Source of the DNA: Nonomuraea wenchangensis
GTDB taxonomy: Bacteria; Actinomycetota; Actinomycetes; Streptosporangiales; Streptosporangiaceae
Assembly: GCF_900111685.1 (NCBI RefSeq)
Contig: NZ_FOHX01000029.1
Span: 1-58,880, forward strand
DNA length: 58,880 bases
Reading direction: 5' to 3'
Positions 47,045 through 54,641 of the stretch are shown here, one piece after another. Within the stretch, counting starts at the first letter, position 1. Each line of letters begins with the position of its first letter. The position numbers and the translations under genes were made by a program. A model generated the notes under the pieces. It saw only the letters and a program-made list of their open reading frames with translations. It ran no database searches and was not told the origin of the DNA.

Positions 47045-48705
47045 CGCGGTCGCTGGCCACCCTGCCCGAGACGCCGGACCTGTACGGGGCCTATCCCCGG
47101 CTGGATGAGCGGCGCATCGCGGACTTGTCGCGGTGCGGCGAGCGCAGGTCTGTGTCGCCCGGCGAGGTCCTCTACCGGGAGGGCGAGCCTGCCGGTGAGT
47201 TCATCGTGATCCTGCGCGGCAAGGTGGCCACGGTCGAGGGATACGGCAGCGCGGAGGAGCGGACGATGGCCGTGCACGGCCCCGGACGTTTCCTCGGCGA
47301 GCTGGGCCTGCTCACCCACCAGGTCGGGTTCCTGACCGCGGTCGTGCGGGAGGCCGGCGAAATCCTGGCCGTCCGGGCCGACCAGGTGCGCACGCTGGTG
47401 GCCGGTGACCCCGAGTTCGGGGACCTCGTCCTGCGCGCCTACCTGACCCGCCGTACCCTGCTGATCGGCATGGACGCCGGGTTCCGTATCATCGGCTCCC
47501 GCTACTCGCCCGATGCCCGCCGGCTGCGCGAGTTCGCCGCCCGTAACAGGCTTCCGCACCGATGGATCGACCTGGAGGAGGACGAGGAGGCGGAGGCGCT
47601 GCTGCGCCAGCTCAGTATCTCCCCGCAGGAGACGCCGGTCGTGATCTGGCGCGGAGACCAGGTGCTGCGCAACCCGACCGTCGCCACGCTGGCCAAGACC
47701 ATCGGCCTGCCCGTGCCACGGCCCGGCGACGGCGTGTGCGACCTGATCGTCGTGGGCGCGGGCCCCGCGGGCCTGGCCGCGAGCGTGTACGCGGCCTCGG
47801 AGGGCCTGACCACGGTCGTGCTCGACGCGGTCGCCACGGGCGGCCAGGCGAGCACCTCCTCCCGCATCGAGAACTATCTTGGCTTCCCGTCGGGCATCTC
47901 GGGCGCCGAGCTCGCCGAACGCGCCGTCGTCCAGGCGGCCAAATTCGGCGCCCGGCTGACCATACCGGCCGAGGCGAGCGGGCTGGAGTCCGACAACGGC
48001 CACTACAGCGTGCTCGTCGAGGGCGGGCCCGCTGTGCAGGGCCACGCCGTGCTCATCGCCACCGGCGCTCGCTACCGCAAGCTCCACGTTCCCGACCTGG
48101 AGAAGTACGAAGGTTGTGGCGTCTACTACGCGGCGACGCCGTTCGAGCTGCGCATGTGCCGGCAGGCGCCGGTGGTCATCGTCGGCGGCGGCAACTCCGC
48201 GGGCCAGGCGGCCCTTTACCTGGCCAGGAACGCCTCGTCGGTGCGCATGCTCGTCCGCGGCGGAGATCTCAGCGAGAGCATGTCCCGCTACCTCATCGAC
48301 GCGATCAGCCGGACGCCCGGCATCGAGATCATGTTCCACACCGAGGTACGCGAACTGCTCGGGGACGGCTCCCTGCGGGCCGTCCGCGCCCAGAACAACC
48401 AGACGGGGCACGCCATCGAGATCGAGACCAACGCGATGTTCGTGTTCATCGGCGCGGATCCGTACACCGGCTGGCTGGCGGGCGCCGTCGCGCTGGACGA
48501 CCGGGGCTTCGTCATCACGGGAAACGGCTCGTCGCACAGGGAGGCCCTTCCCCTGGAGACCGGGCGGCCGGGCGTGTTCGCCGTGGGAGACGTTCGCAGC
48601 GGGTCGGTCAAACGGGTCGCGTCCGCGGTCGGGGAGGGCGCCATGGCCGTACGCCTGTTGCACGAAAGATTCTCCATGACAGGGCATCGACAGCAAGGAC
48701 GGTGA
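47041..48705 (+). CDS. Cyclic-nucleotide-binding/thioredoxin-reductase-like fusion flavoprotein lacking CxxC
   Basis: The 554-residue protein starts at ATG 47041 (ATGA overlap with trxC). Residues ~15-135 are a CAP-type cNMP-binding domain (SVSPGEVLYREGEPAGEFIV, then GPGRFLGELGLL). Residues ~145-230 resemble a thioredoxin/glutaredoxin-like fold, without a CxxC. Residues ~235-545 form a TrxR-like FAD/NAD(P) domain: DLIVVGAGPAGLAASVYAAS, ATGGQASTSSRIENYLGFPS, VVIVGGGNSAGQAALYLA and VFAVGDVRSGSVKR. Where thioredoxin reductases carry CATC, this protein reads YYAATPFELRMC. It cannot reduce thioredoxin by the standard dithiol route. The second redox cysteine may be elsewhere, or it may be a sensor. 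Confidence 0.85.
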   Translation: MTRSLATLPETPDLYGAYPRLDERRIADLSRCGERRSVSPGEVLYREGEPAGEFIVILRGKVATVEGYGSAEERTMAVHGPGRFLGELGLLTHQVGFLTAVVREAGEILAVRADQVRTLVAGDPEFGDLVLRAYLTRRTLLIGMDAGFRIIGSRYSPDARRLREFAARNRLPHRWIDLEEDEEAEALLRQLSISPQETPVVIWRGDQVLRNPTVATLAKTIGLPVPRPGDGVCDLIVVGAGPAGLAASVYAASEGLTTVVLDAVATGGQASTSSRIENYLGFPSGISGAELAERAVVQAAKFGARLTIPAEASGLESDNGHYSVLVEGGPAVQGHAVLIATGARYRKLHVPDLEKYEGCGVYYAATPFELRMCRQAPVVIVGGGNSAGQAALYLARNASSVRMLVRGGDLSESMSRYLIDAISRTPGIEIMFHTEVRELLGDGSLRAVRAQNNQTGHAIEIETNAMFVFIGADPYTGWLAGAVALDDRGFVITGNGSSHREALPLETGRPGVFAVGDVRSGSVKRVASAVGEGAMAVRLLHERFSMTGHRQQGR

Positions 48706-48710
48706 TCCAG

Positions 48711-49160
48711 ATGCCAGTGATCGCGGTTTCCAGGTTCGAGCACTTCTTCCGCGCCGCTGCGGGACTGGACGTGGACAAGTCCGACCTCAAGCAATACAGC
48801 GACTTCATCAACCGCAAGCTGCACGACATGCTCGTCGTCGCCGAGGCCGCCGCGAAGTCGAACGGGCGCGACATCATCCAGCCCTGGGACCTGCCCATCA
48901 CCAAAGGACTGCAGGAGAGCATGCACGACTTCCGGGACCTGGACGAGGAACTGGACCTGGCATCGATCCTGGCGGACCTCGCGGCACTGCCTCCGCTGGA
49001 CCTGTCGCTCGGCGAAGAAGCCGAGGCCCGGCTGCCGGCCGTGGCGGGTGGACTGTCCGTGGCGCTCGCCAGGGCGATCAGAGCCATGGAGCCTGATCGC
49101 AAGAACCCGGCGAGCAAGGAGTGGACACGCACCATCCGTGTCTTCGACCTGCTGATATGA
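48711..49160 (+). CDS. DUF1931 histone-fold protein
   Basis: The 149-residue protein starts at ATG 48711, five bases after the previous stop, with AAGGA 14 bases upstream. It matches DUF1931, whose solved member (Aq_328 from Aquifex) has a doubled histone fold. Residues ~5-65 (RFEHFFRAAAGLDVDKSDLK, INRKLHDMLVVAEAAAKSNG, IIQPWDLPITKG) form one histone-fold half and ~70-149 the other, including LSVALARAIRAM. Function is unknown: DNA binding or protein scaffolding are possibilities. It is the last gene of the chaperone/redox operon, before a bidirectional terminator. Confidence 0.85.
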   Translation: MPVIAVSRFEHFFRAAAGLDVDKSDLKQYSDFINRKLHDMLVVAEAAAKSNGRDIIQPWDLPITKGLQESMHDFRDLDEELDLASILADLAALPPLDLSLGEEAEARLPAVAGGLSVALARAIRAMEPDRKNPASKEWTRTIRVFDLLI

Positions 49161-49253
49161 CGAGACTCCTCGGGCCGTGTGTGTGGCTGCAGCCGCATTC
49201 GGGAAAGGCGTTGTCGCTCATGGAGCACCTGACCGGCGGCGCCAGCCTACCGT

Positions 49254-49277
49254 GCCCGTCCGGCAGTGCGGACGGGC
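49254..49277. terminator. Bidirectional terminator hairpin
   Basis: A nine-base perfect stem, GCCCGTCCG (49254-49262) and CGGACGGGC (49269-49277), with a six-base loop. It lies between the convergent DUF1931 gene and the membrane protein gene, and could stop transcription from both. There is no T-run, which is usual in high-GC actinomycetes. Confidence 0.7.
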
Positions 49278-49299
49278 CCTGGCCCGACCGGGGCGGAAG

Positions 49300-50409
49300 C
49301 TACGTGTCCTTCTCGTCCCGCCAGCCGCCGGGTTCGGGATGGTAGCCGTAAGCGGCGGCCCGCACCGTGTCCTCGTCCTCCAGGCCGGAGCCGATCGTGC
49401 CGCCGACGGTGGCCAGCGAGCTGATGATCCAGGCCAGGGTCAGGTAGTCGGTGAGGTCGACCGGCCGCTGCAGGTCCTGCTCCAGCACGGAGGTGTCGAT
49501 CAGCAGCGCCGCGGCGAGTGTCGTTCCGGCGAACAGCACCACATAGGACGCCGCGGCGGCCAGGGTGAGGGTGAGGATCGTGCCCAGGTTGAACAGCCGG
49601 GCCAGCTCGGCCGGTGTGTCCCGGTCTGGTTTCTCCCACAGGTCGTGCGCGATGATCAGCCAGGTCACCAGCGCGGTCAGTCCGAGAAGCATGATCACGG
49701 TGAGGCGGAGTCCGCCGAGCGCGACACCCATCTCCCAGATGGTGTTGGTGGTGAGCGCGAACGCGGCCGTGGCGAAGGCGCCGGCCAGCAGTTTGGACAG
49801 GCCCAGCAGGGCGCGCCCCGGGCGGTTGGCCCGGACCATTCCGATCAGGAGCCGCACCCGGCCGGCCAGCCGCGAGGCGACGTAGCCCAGTTCCCCGGCA
49901 TCGGCCTCGCCGACCACTCGGTGAATGGCGGCGATCTGGCCGGTCAGCTCGGCCGGCGCCCGGCCGGCCGGCGGCACCCGCTCCTCGGACGTGTCAGTGA
50001 GCAGCCGGCCCACGAGACCCGGGACGGCCGCGCGGAGCGCCCGCAGCTGACGCAGCCCCAGCGCGGGCAAGGACACCATCGCGACCCGGCGCCGGACGGA
50101 CGTCTGCGCCACCAGCGGCACCCGCTCGGTGTGCAGCGGCAGGTCGGTCAGGCAGATCGCGACGTCCCACCCGGCGTCGGCGCGTCGGCGGGCGAGATCG
50201 TCGAGCAGCGCCTCGACGCCGCCGTCGCGACGCGGAGCCACTTCACCCCAGCCTGCCCGGACGATCCACCGCACGTCCGGGTCCACCCGCTCGGCGAGCA
50301 GGGCGGCCAGCTCGACGGCGAGCCGCGCGACCACCTGCGCCGGATAGTCCGGCGGGGTCGCCACGAGCCCGACGACGATCTCCGGCCGATGCTGCTCACT
50401 GTTGGCCAT
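49300..50409 (-). CDS. Hypothetical membrane protein with four TM helices
   Basis: The 369-residue protein starts at ATG 50409, with GGAG near it. The N-terminal ~200 residues are soluble and reminiscent of a nucleotide-binding fold (EIVVGLVATPPDYPAQVVAR, then LLDDLARRRADAGWDVAICL). The C-terminal half has four hydrophobic segments: ALLGLSKLLAGAFATAAFAL, LTVIMLLGLTALVTWLIIAH, TILTLTLAAAASYVVLFAGT and DYLTLAWIISSLATVGGTIG. I do not recognise a named family. It converges on the chaperone operon across the terminator and diverges from the dehydrogenase gene. Confidence 0.75.
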   Translation of the reverse strand: MANSEQHRPEIVVGLVATPPDYPAQVVARLAVELAALLAERVDPDVRWIVRAGWGEVAPRRDGGVEALLDDLARRRADAGWDVAICLTDLPLHTERVPLVAQTSVRRRVAMVSLPALGLRQLRALRAAVPGLVGRLLTDTSEERVPPAGRAPAELTGQIAAIHRVVGEADAGELGYVASRLAGRVRLLIGMVRANRPGRALLGLSKLLAGAFATAAFALTTNTIWEMGVALGGLRLTVIMLLGLTALVTWLIIAHDLWEKPDRDTPAELARLFNLGTILTLTLAAAASYVVLFAGTTLAAALLIDTSVLEQDLQRPVDLTDYLTLAWIISSLATVGGTIGSGLEDEDTVRAAAYGYHPEPGGWRDEKDT

Positions 50410-50449
50410 GGGCGCTCCTCGCCGGTAGCCGGGCGGAATCCGGGCATGG

Positions 50450-50461
50450 ACTACCCGTAGT
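50450..50461. repeat. 12-base palindrome ACTACCCGTAGT
   Basis: ACTAC-CC-GTAGT, in the 294-base intergenic region 50410-50703 between the membrane gene and the dehydrogenase. Together with the preceding G it shares GACTACCC with both copies of the 30-base motif. No other feature is evident in this gap. Confidence 0.5.
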
Positions 50462-50703
50462 GGCGCGACCGATGCGTCCCGTATGAGGAGCGCGATTCGC
50501 CCGCTGATGGCGATCGGCGGCTCGGGAGCTGCGAGGATCCGCAGGCGTTCGGGGCCGTTCGCCGTTCCGAACTCTCTCTTATGTGACGATTAGTGCTCGT
50601 CTGGACACTAAACGCGGCTGGCGGTGGGTTTGGGGGGTTTTCTGGGGGTATCGGCCTGGAGTGCCGCCCATGGGGAGGGAGGCACTGCGACGGGGGGATC
50701 GTC

Positions 50704-51858
50704 ATGAAGGCAGTGGTGTACGAGGGGCCGCGGCAGATCAGCGTGAAGGACGTGCCGGACGCGCGGATCGAGCGGCCGACCGACGTCCTGGTCCGGATCA
50801 CGTCGGCGAACATCTGCGGCTCGGACCTGCACATGTACGAGGGCCGGACCGACTTCGAGCCCGGCCGCTGGTTCGGGCACGAGAACCTGGGTCAGGTGGT
50901 CGAGGTCGGCGACGGGGTGGACAACGTCCAGGTGGGCGACTGGGTCGTCGTGCCGTTCAACATCGCGTGCGGGCACTGCAAGAACTGCGAGCGTCAGCTG
51001 ACGAACTACTGCCTGACCGCTCAACCTGAGCCGAACATGGCCGGCGCCGCCTACGGATTCGCCGACATGGGCCCGTACGGCGGCGGACAGGCCGAGCTGT
51101 TGCGCGTGCCCTGGGGCGACTTCAACTGCCTGCGGCTGGGCGAGGACGCCGAGCAGCGCCAGGCCGACTACGTGATGCTCGCCGACATCTTCCCGACCGG
51201 CTACCACGCCACCGAGATGGCCGGCGTGCAGCCCGGCGACCAGACGGTCATCTACGGTGCGGGCCCGGTCGGGCTGATGGCCGCCCTCTCGGCGACCATC
51301 CGAGGGGCGAGCAAGGTGATGGTCGTCGACCGGCACCCCGACCGGCTGCGGCTGGCCGAATCGATCGGCGCGATCGCCATCGACGACTCCAAGGTCGACC
51401 CGGTACAGGTCGTGCTGGACGAGACGAAGGGGCTGGGCGCGGACAACGGCTGCGAGTGCGTCGGCTATCAGGCGCACGAGCCCGACGGCCGGGAGCAGCC
51501 CAACCTGACGATGAACCGGTTGGTCGCCTCGGTGCGCTTCACCGGGAAGATCGGCTGTGTCGGCGTCTTCATCCCGCAGGACCCCGGGGCCGGCGACGAG
51601 CTGGCCAAGCAGGGCAAACTCGCCTTCGACTACGGCATGTTCTGGTTCAAGGGCCAGCACATCGGCAGCGGCCAGGCCCCGGTCAAGAAGTACAACCGGC
51701 AGCTGCGCGACCTGATCGTCGCGGGCAAGGCCGAACCGTCCTTCATCGTCAGCCACCATCTGCCCCTCGACCGCGCGCCTGAGGCGTACGAGCACTTCGA
51801 CCAGCGAGACGAGGGCTGGACGAAGGTCGTCCTGCACCCGGCGATGGCGGGTGCCTGA
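50704..51858 (+). CDS. Zinc-dependent alcohol/formaldehyde dehydrogenase
   Basis: The 384-residue medium-chain dehydrogenase starts at ATG 50704. The open frame continues back to 50593 but this start begins the conserved MKAVVYEGPRQISVKDVP. The catalytic zinc ligand is in ANICGSDLHMYEG (~36-48) with WFGHENLG (~58-65). The structural zinc cysteines are in CGHCKNCERQLTNYC (~88-102). The NAD-binding motif is VIYGAGPVGLMAALSA (~183-198). It resembles glutathione-independent formaldehyde dehydrogenases. The next gene is a DJ-1-type protein two bases downstream, so together they may detoxify reactive carbonyls. Confidence 0.9.
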   Translation: MKAVVYEGPRQISVKDVPDARIERPTDVLVRITSANICGSDLHMYEGRTDFEPGRWFGHENLGQVVEVGDGVDNVQVGDWVVVPFNIACGHCKNCERQLTNYCLTAQPEPNMAGAAYGFADMGPYGGGQAELLRVPWGDFNCLRLGEDAEQRQADYVMLADIFPTGYHATEMAGVQPGDQTVIYGAGPVGLMAALSATIRGASKVMVVDRHPDRLRLAESIGAIAIDDSKVDPVQVVLDETKGLGADNGCECVGYQAHEPDGREQPNLTMNRLVASVRFTGKIGCVGVFIPQDPGAGDELAKQGKLAFDYGMFWFKGQHIGSGQAPVKKYNRQLRDLIVAGKAEPSFIVSHHLPLDRAPEAYEHFDQRDEGWTKVVLHPAMAGA

Positions 51859-51859
51859 C

Positions 51860-52423
51860 ATGGCCGGAGAGCTGAACGGACGCCGGGTCGCCATCCTCGC
51901 GGCCGACGGGGTGGAGCGAGTCGAGCTGGAGCGGCCGCGGCAGGCGCTGGACGACGCCGGCGCCCGCACCGTCGTGGTCTCCATCACCAGCGGCGAGATC
52001 CAGGCGCGTGACCATGACCTCGAAGACGCCGGCACCTTCACGGTGGACCGGCTGGTCGGCGAGGTGTCGGTCGACGACTACGAGGCGCTGCTCCTGCCGG
52101 GCGGGACGGTGAACCCGGACAAGTTGCGGATGGAACCCGCTGCGGTGCGGTTCGTCCGGGACTTCGTCCAGTCGGGCAAGCCGGTCGCGTCGATCTGCCA
52201 CGGCCCGTGGAACTTCGTCGAGGCCGACGTCGCGCGGGGCCGCCGGCTGACCTCGTGGCCGAGCGTGCGCACCGACCTGCGCAACGCCGGGGCCGAGGTG
52301 GTCGACGAGCCGGTCGTCACCGACGGCAACATCACCACGAGCCGGTCGCCCGACGACTTGCCGGCCTTTTGCGAGCGCATCGTGCAGGAGTTCGCCAAAG
52401 GCCCGCAGGCCACCGCCGCTTAA
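51860..52423 (+). CDS. DJ-1/PfpI-family protein
   Basis: The 187-residue protein starts at ATG 51860, two bases after the dehydrogenase. The DJ-1/PfpI fold is seen in RRVAILAADGVERVELERPR (~8-27) and YEALLLPGGTVNPDKLR (~74-90). The nucleophile elbow is VASICHGPWNFVEA (~110-123), with the reactive cysteine in the ICHGP motif. Family members act as peptidases, glyoxalases, deglycases or chaperones. Location in this stress island fits carbonyl damage repair, but the reaction is not shown by the sequence. Confidence 0.9.
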   Translation: MAGELNGRRVAILAADGVERVELERPRQALDDAGARTVVVSITSGEIQARDHDLEDAGTFTVDRLVGEVSVDDYEALLLPGGTVNPDKLRMEPAAVRFVRDFVQSGKPVASICHGPWNFVEADVARGRRLTSWPSVRTDLRNAGAEVVDEPVVTDGNITTSRSPDDLPAFCERIVQEFAKGPQATAA

Positions 52424-52558
52424 CGCCGGGCGCGTCGGCCCTCATCCTCCCGCTCGTCGACAGGGCGGTCCCGGAATGGCAGGCCAATTCGCGAAAGCTC
52501 CGTGGTCGGCTGCCACCTCACGGGCTGCTGTCACAGGCCGCCGCGGGCGCGATCGTGG

Positions 52559-52675
52559 CGCTCCGCGCTGGCCGCCGCCGGATACGTCATCGTCCGCAAG
52601 GACCAGGACAAGCGAGCGCGGCGGACGTACGTGCAGCTCACCCCGCAGGGACGCCGGCCTGCCACAATCGGTTGA
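52559..52675 (+). pseudogene. Winged-helix regulator, C-terminal scrap
   Basis: The frame reads SALAAAGYVIVRKDQDKRAR and then RTYVQLTPQGRR, the wing and last strand of a MarR/ArsR-type regulator (usually LAAAGYV.VRK). The DNA-binding helix before it is missing, and the upstream 52424-52558 shows no corresponding frame. It directly precedes a truncated serine hydrolase. Confidence 0.5.
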
Positions 52676-52745
52676 GGGCGTCCCATTCGGCGTAGGCCCA
52701 CTGGCCGGCCGGCCGGGACTCGTCACGGGTGAATTCGGGCCGGGG

Positions 52746-53637
52746 GCGATGATGCTCGACCACAGCTCCGGCATGTCGGATACCACCTACCCCGAGGCGG
52801 CGCTGTCCCAGCCGGACTCCCTGCGCCAGACCGTGGCGGACCTGCGCCCCGCCTGGTTCGCCGCCGCACCAGGCCAGCGGCACTCCTGTCACAACCCCAA
52901 CTACTGGGTCGCCGCGCGGCTGGTGGAAGTGGTGAGCGGGTTGCCCTTCGCCGAATACCTCGCCCAGCAGGTGTTCGCTCCGTTGCGGATGACCTCGACC
53001 GTGACCGTCGACAGCTGGCAGGACCCGGTGCCCGGCCTCATCGACGGGCACAACCGTTTCCTCGGCCTCACCTGGCCGCGCGCGGAACCCGATCGGTTCG
53101 CCGCCGGCTCGGCCGGCATCGTGACCACCGCCTACGACCTCGCCAACTGGCTGGCCCTGCACACCTGCGGCACGGCGAGTGCGGTTCTGTCCAAGATGGG
53201 ACCGCATGAGCTGCATGGACCCAGCGCCCCCGACGGCCACTACGCCTTCGGCTGGGACAATCCCGACCCCTATGGCGGGCCCCGGCAGATCACGCACCCC
53301 GGATCGTTCTTCACCTCCACGGCCACAATGGTGCTCCTGCCCAACAGCGGGTACGGCATCGCGCTGATGTCCAACAGTCGCATGCCGCTGGAGGCCGACG
53401 TCGAGGCCATCATGGAAGACCTCATCGCCCTGAACCAGGGCAAACCCGGCACGGGCCGCCCCACTCCCGCTCGCCTTCATCGCTGACCTGACCCTCCTCG
53501 CCGCCGTCGGCCTGACCGCCGCGACCGGGATCCTGGTCCTTGCCACTCGCATCCACGTTCTCCTGCGACAGCAGCATCTGAAGCTCACGAGGACATCAGG
53601 GCATCCGCAGACACACACGTCTCTGGTGGGGACGTGA
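52746..53637 (+). pseudogene. Serine hydrolase (beta-lactamase class C-like), truncated and frameshifted
   Basis: The frame shows MMLDHSSGMSDTTYP, the region after the SxxK nucleophile box, then the Tyr motif NPNYWVAARLVEVVSGLPF (~residues 57-75 of the fragment) and the C-terminal HPGSFFTSTATMVLLPNSGY. The nucleophile SxxK is not present because the 5' end is missing. After about 53455 the coding frame moves: an overlapping frame gives APLPLAFIADLTLLAAVGLT and AATGILVLATRIH, hydrophobic tail segments typical of the membrane-anchored group, ending at 53637. No active enzyme can result. Confidence 0.6.
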
Positions 53638-53774
53638 GCAAGGGGACTACTGTGCCCATCGCCTGGCGACAAGGCCGCGCCCCGGCCGCCCGACGTCGGA
53701 TCCGTACAAGCGCCGCCGACGGACCATCGAGGATCTGGAATACGAGGAAGTACGTCAGACAGGTGGGACGCCGG

Positions 53775-54340
53775 GCCGGCGTCGGCCGCATCCTCTACAC
53801 CAGCCAGATGGGTGCCGCCCACGACTCCCGCTTCCAGGCGTGCCGGGACCACGCCCGTACCGAGGATCTGCTGCGCGCCACCGGCCTGCCCTGGACCGCG
53901 CTGCGCAACGGCTTCTCCGCGGCCAGCGCCCTGCAGTTCCTGGAGCCCGCTCGCCACACCGGCGACATCGCCCTGCCCGCCGACGGCCCCGTCGCCTGGA
54001 CCGGTCACGACGACCTCGCCGAAGCTGCCGCCGCGATCCTCGCCGAGGAGGGCCGCTTCGAGGGGCCCACCCCGCCGCTCACCGGCGCGGCGGCACTCGA
54101 CTTCGGCACCGTCGCCGAGATCGCGTCCCGGGCCACCGGACGGCCGTTCACCCGCACCGTCGTCCCCGACGCCGCCTTCCACGAGCAGGCCCTGGCGCAT
54201 GGGGCCCCGGCCGCGTCCGCCGACCTGACGCTGAGCATCATCGCGGCGGCGCGGAACGGCGAGTTCACCGCCGACCATGTCAAGGACCCCTACTATCGCG
54301 ACGACACCGCCCAGTTTGAAGCAGACCGGCAGCATCTGCG
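53775..54340 (+). pseudogene. NmrA/SDR-type NAD(P)-binding protein, missing its Rossmann N-terminus
   Basis: The frame reads GVGRILYTSQMGAAHDSRFQ, ARTEDLLRATGLPWTALRNG, GDIALPADGPVAWTGHDDLA and TVAEIASRATGRPFTRTVVP, the order of the C-terminal two-thirds of NmrA-like oxidoreductases. The first ~90 residues with the glycine-rich nucleotide-binding motif are absent; upstream is unrelated arginine-rich frame. It ends without a clear C-terminus (KDPYYRDDTAQFEADRQ), after which the frame is non-coding in character. It is a degraded gene, the third in a row. Confidence 0.6.
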
Positions 54341-54562
54341 TCAGCTGCACCGGCCAGCGGGAGACCGGCGGCTCGGCCTTCACCCCGTCGAGCTTCTCCT
54401 CCTACCGCCTCGACGCGGCGCGAAGAGCACCGCCCCGCCCCGGCATGGATCATGCCGGGACATCCGCATGATCACACGGCCGCCGCCCGCCCGGTGAATC
54501 ATCGGATCTCAAGTCATCTATGACTGGTGTGACGAGGCAATACCCCCTCAAAACCCGCCGAT

Positions 54563-54608
54563 ACATCCGATGTCAACTCTTGTTAATTGGATGTTTCGCT
54601 GCTATCTC
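54563..54608 (+). promoter_or_regulatory. Promoter and palindromic operator of the GH95 gene
   Basis: A -35 TTGTTA (54580-54585) and a -10 TATCTC (54603-54608) are separated by 17 bases. An 11-base palindrome ACATC-C-GATGT (54563-54573) lies just upstream of the -35 and is a candidate operator for a sugar-responsive regulator. GGAGG lies six bases before the GTG start at 54642. The surrounding bases 54500-54641 are AT-rich for this genome. Confidence 0.55.
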
Positions 54609-54641
54609 CTTGGATCACTGCCTGTGTGATCGGAGGAATCC

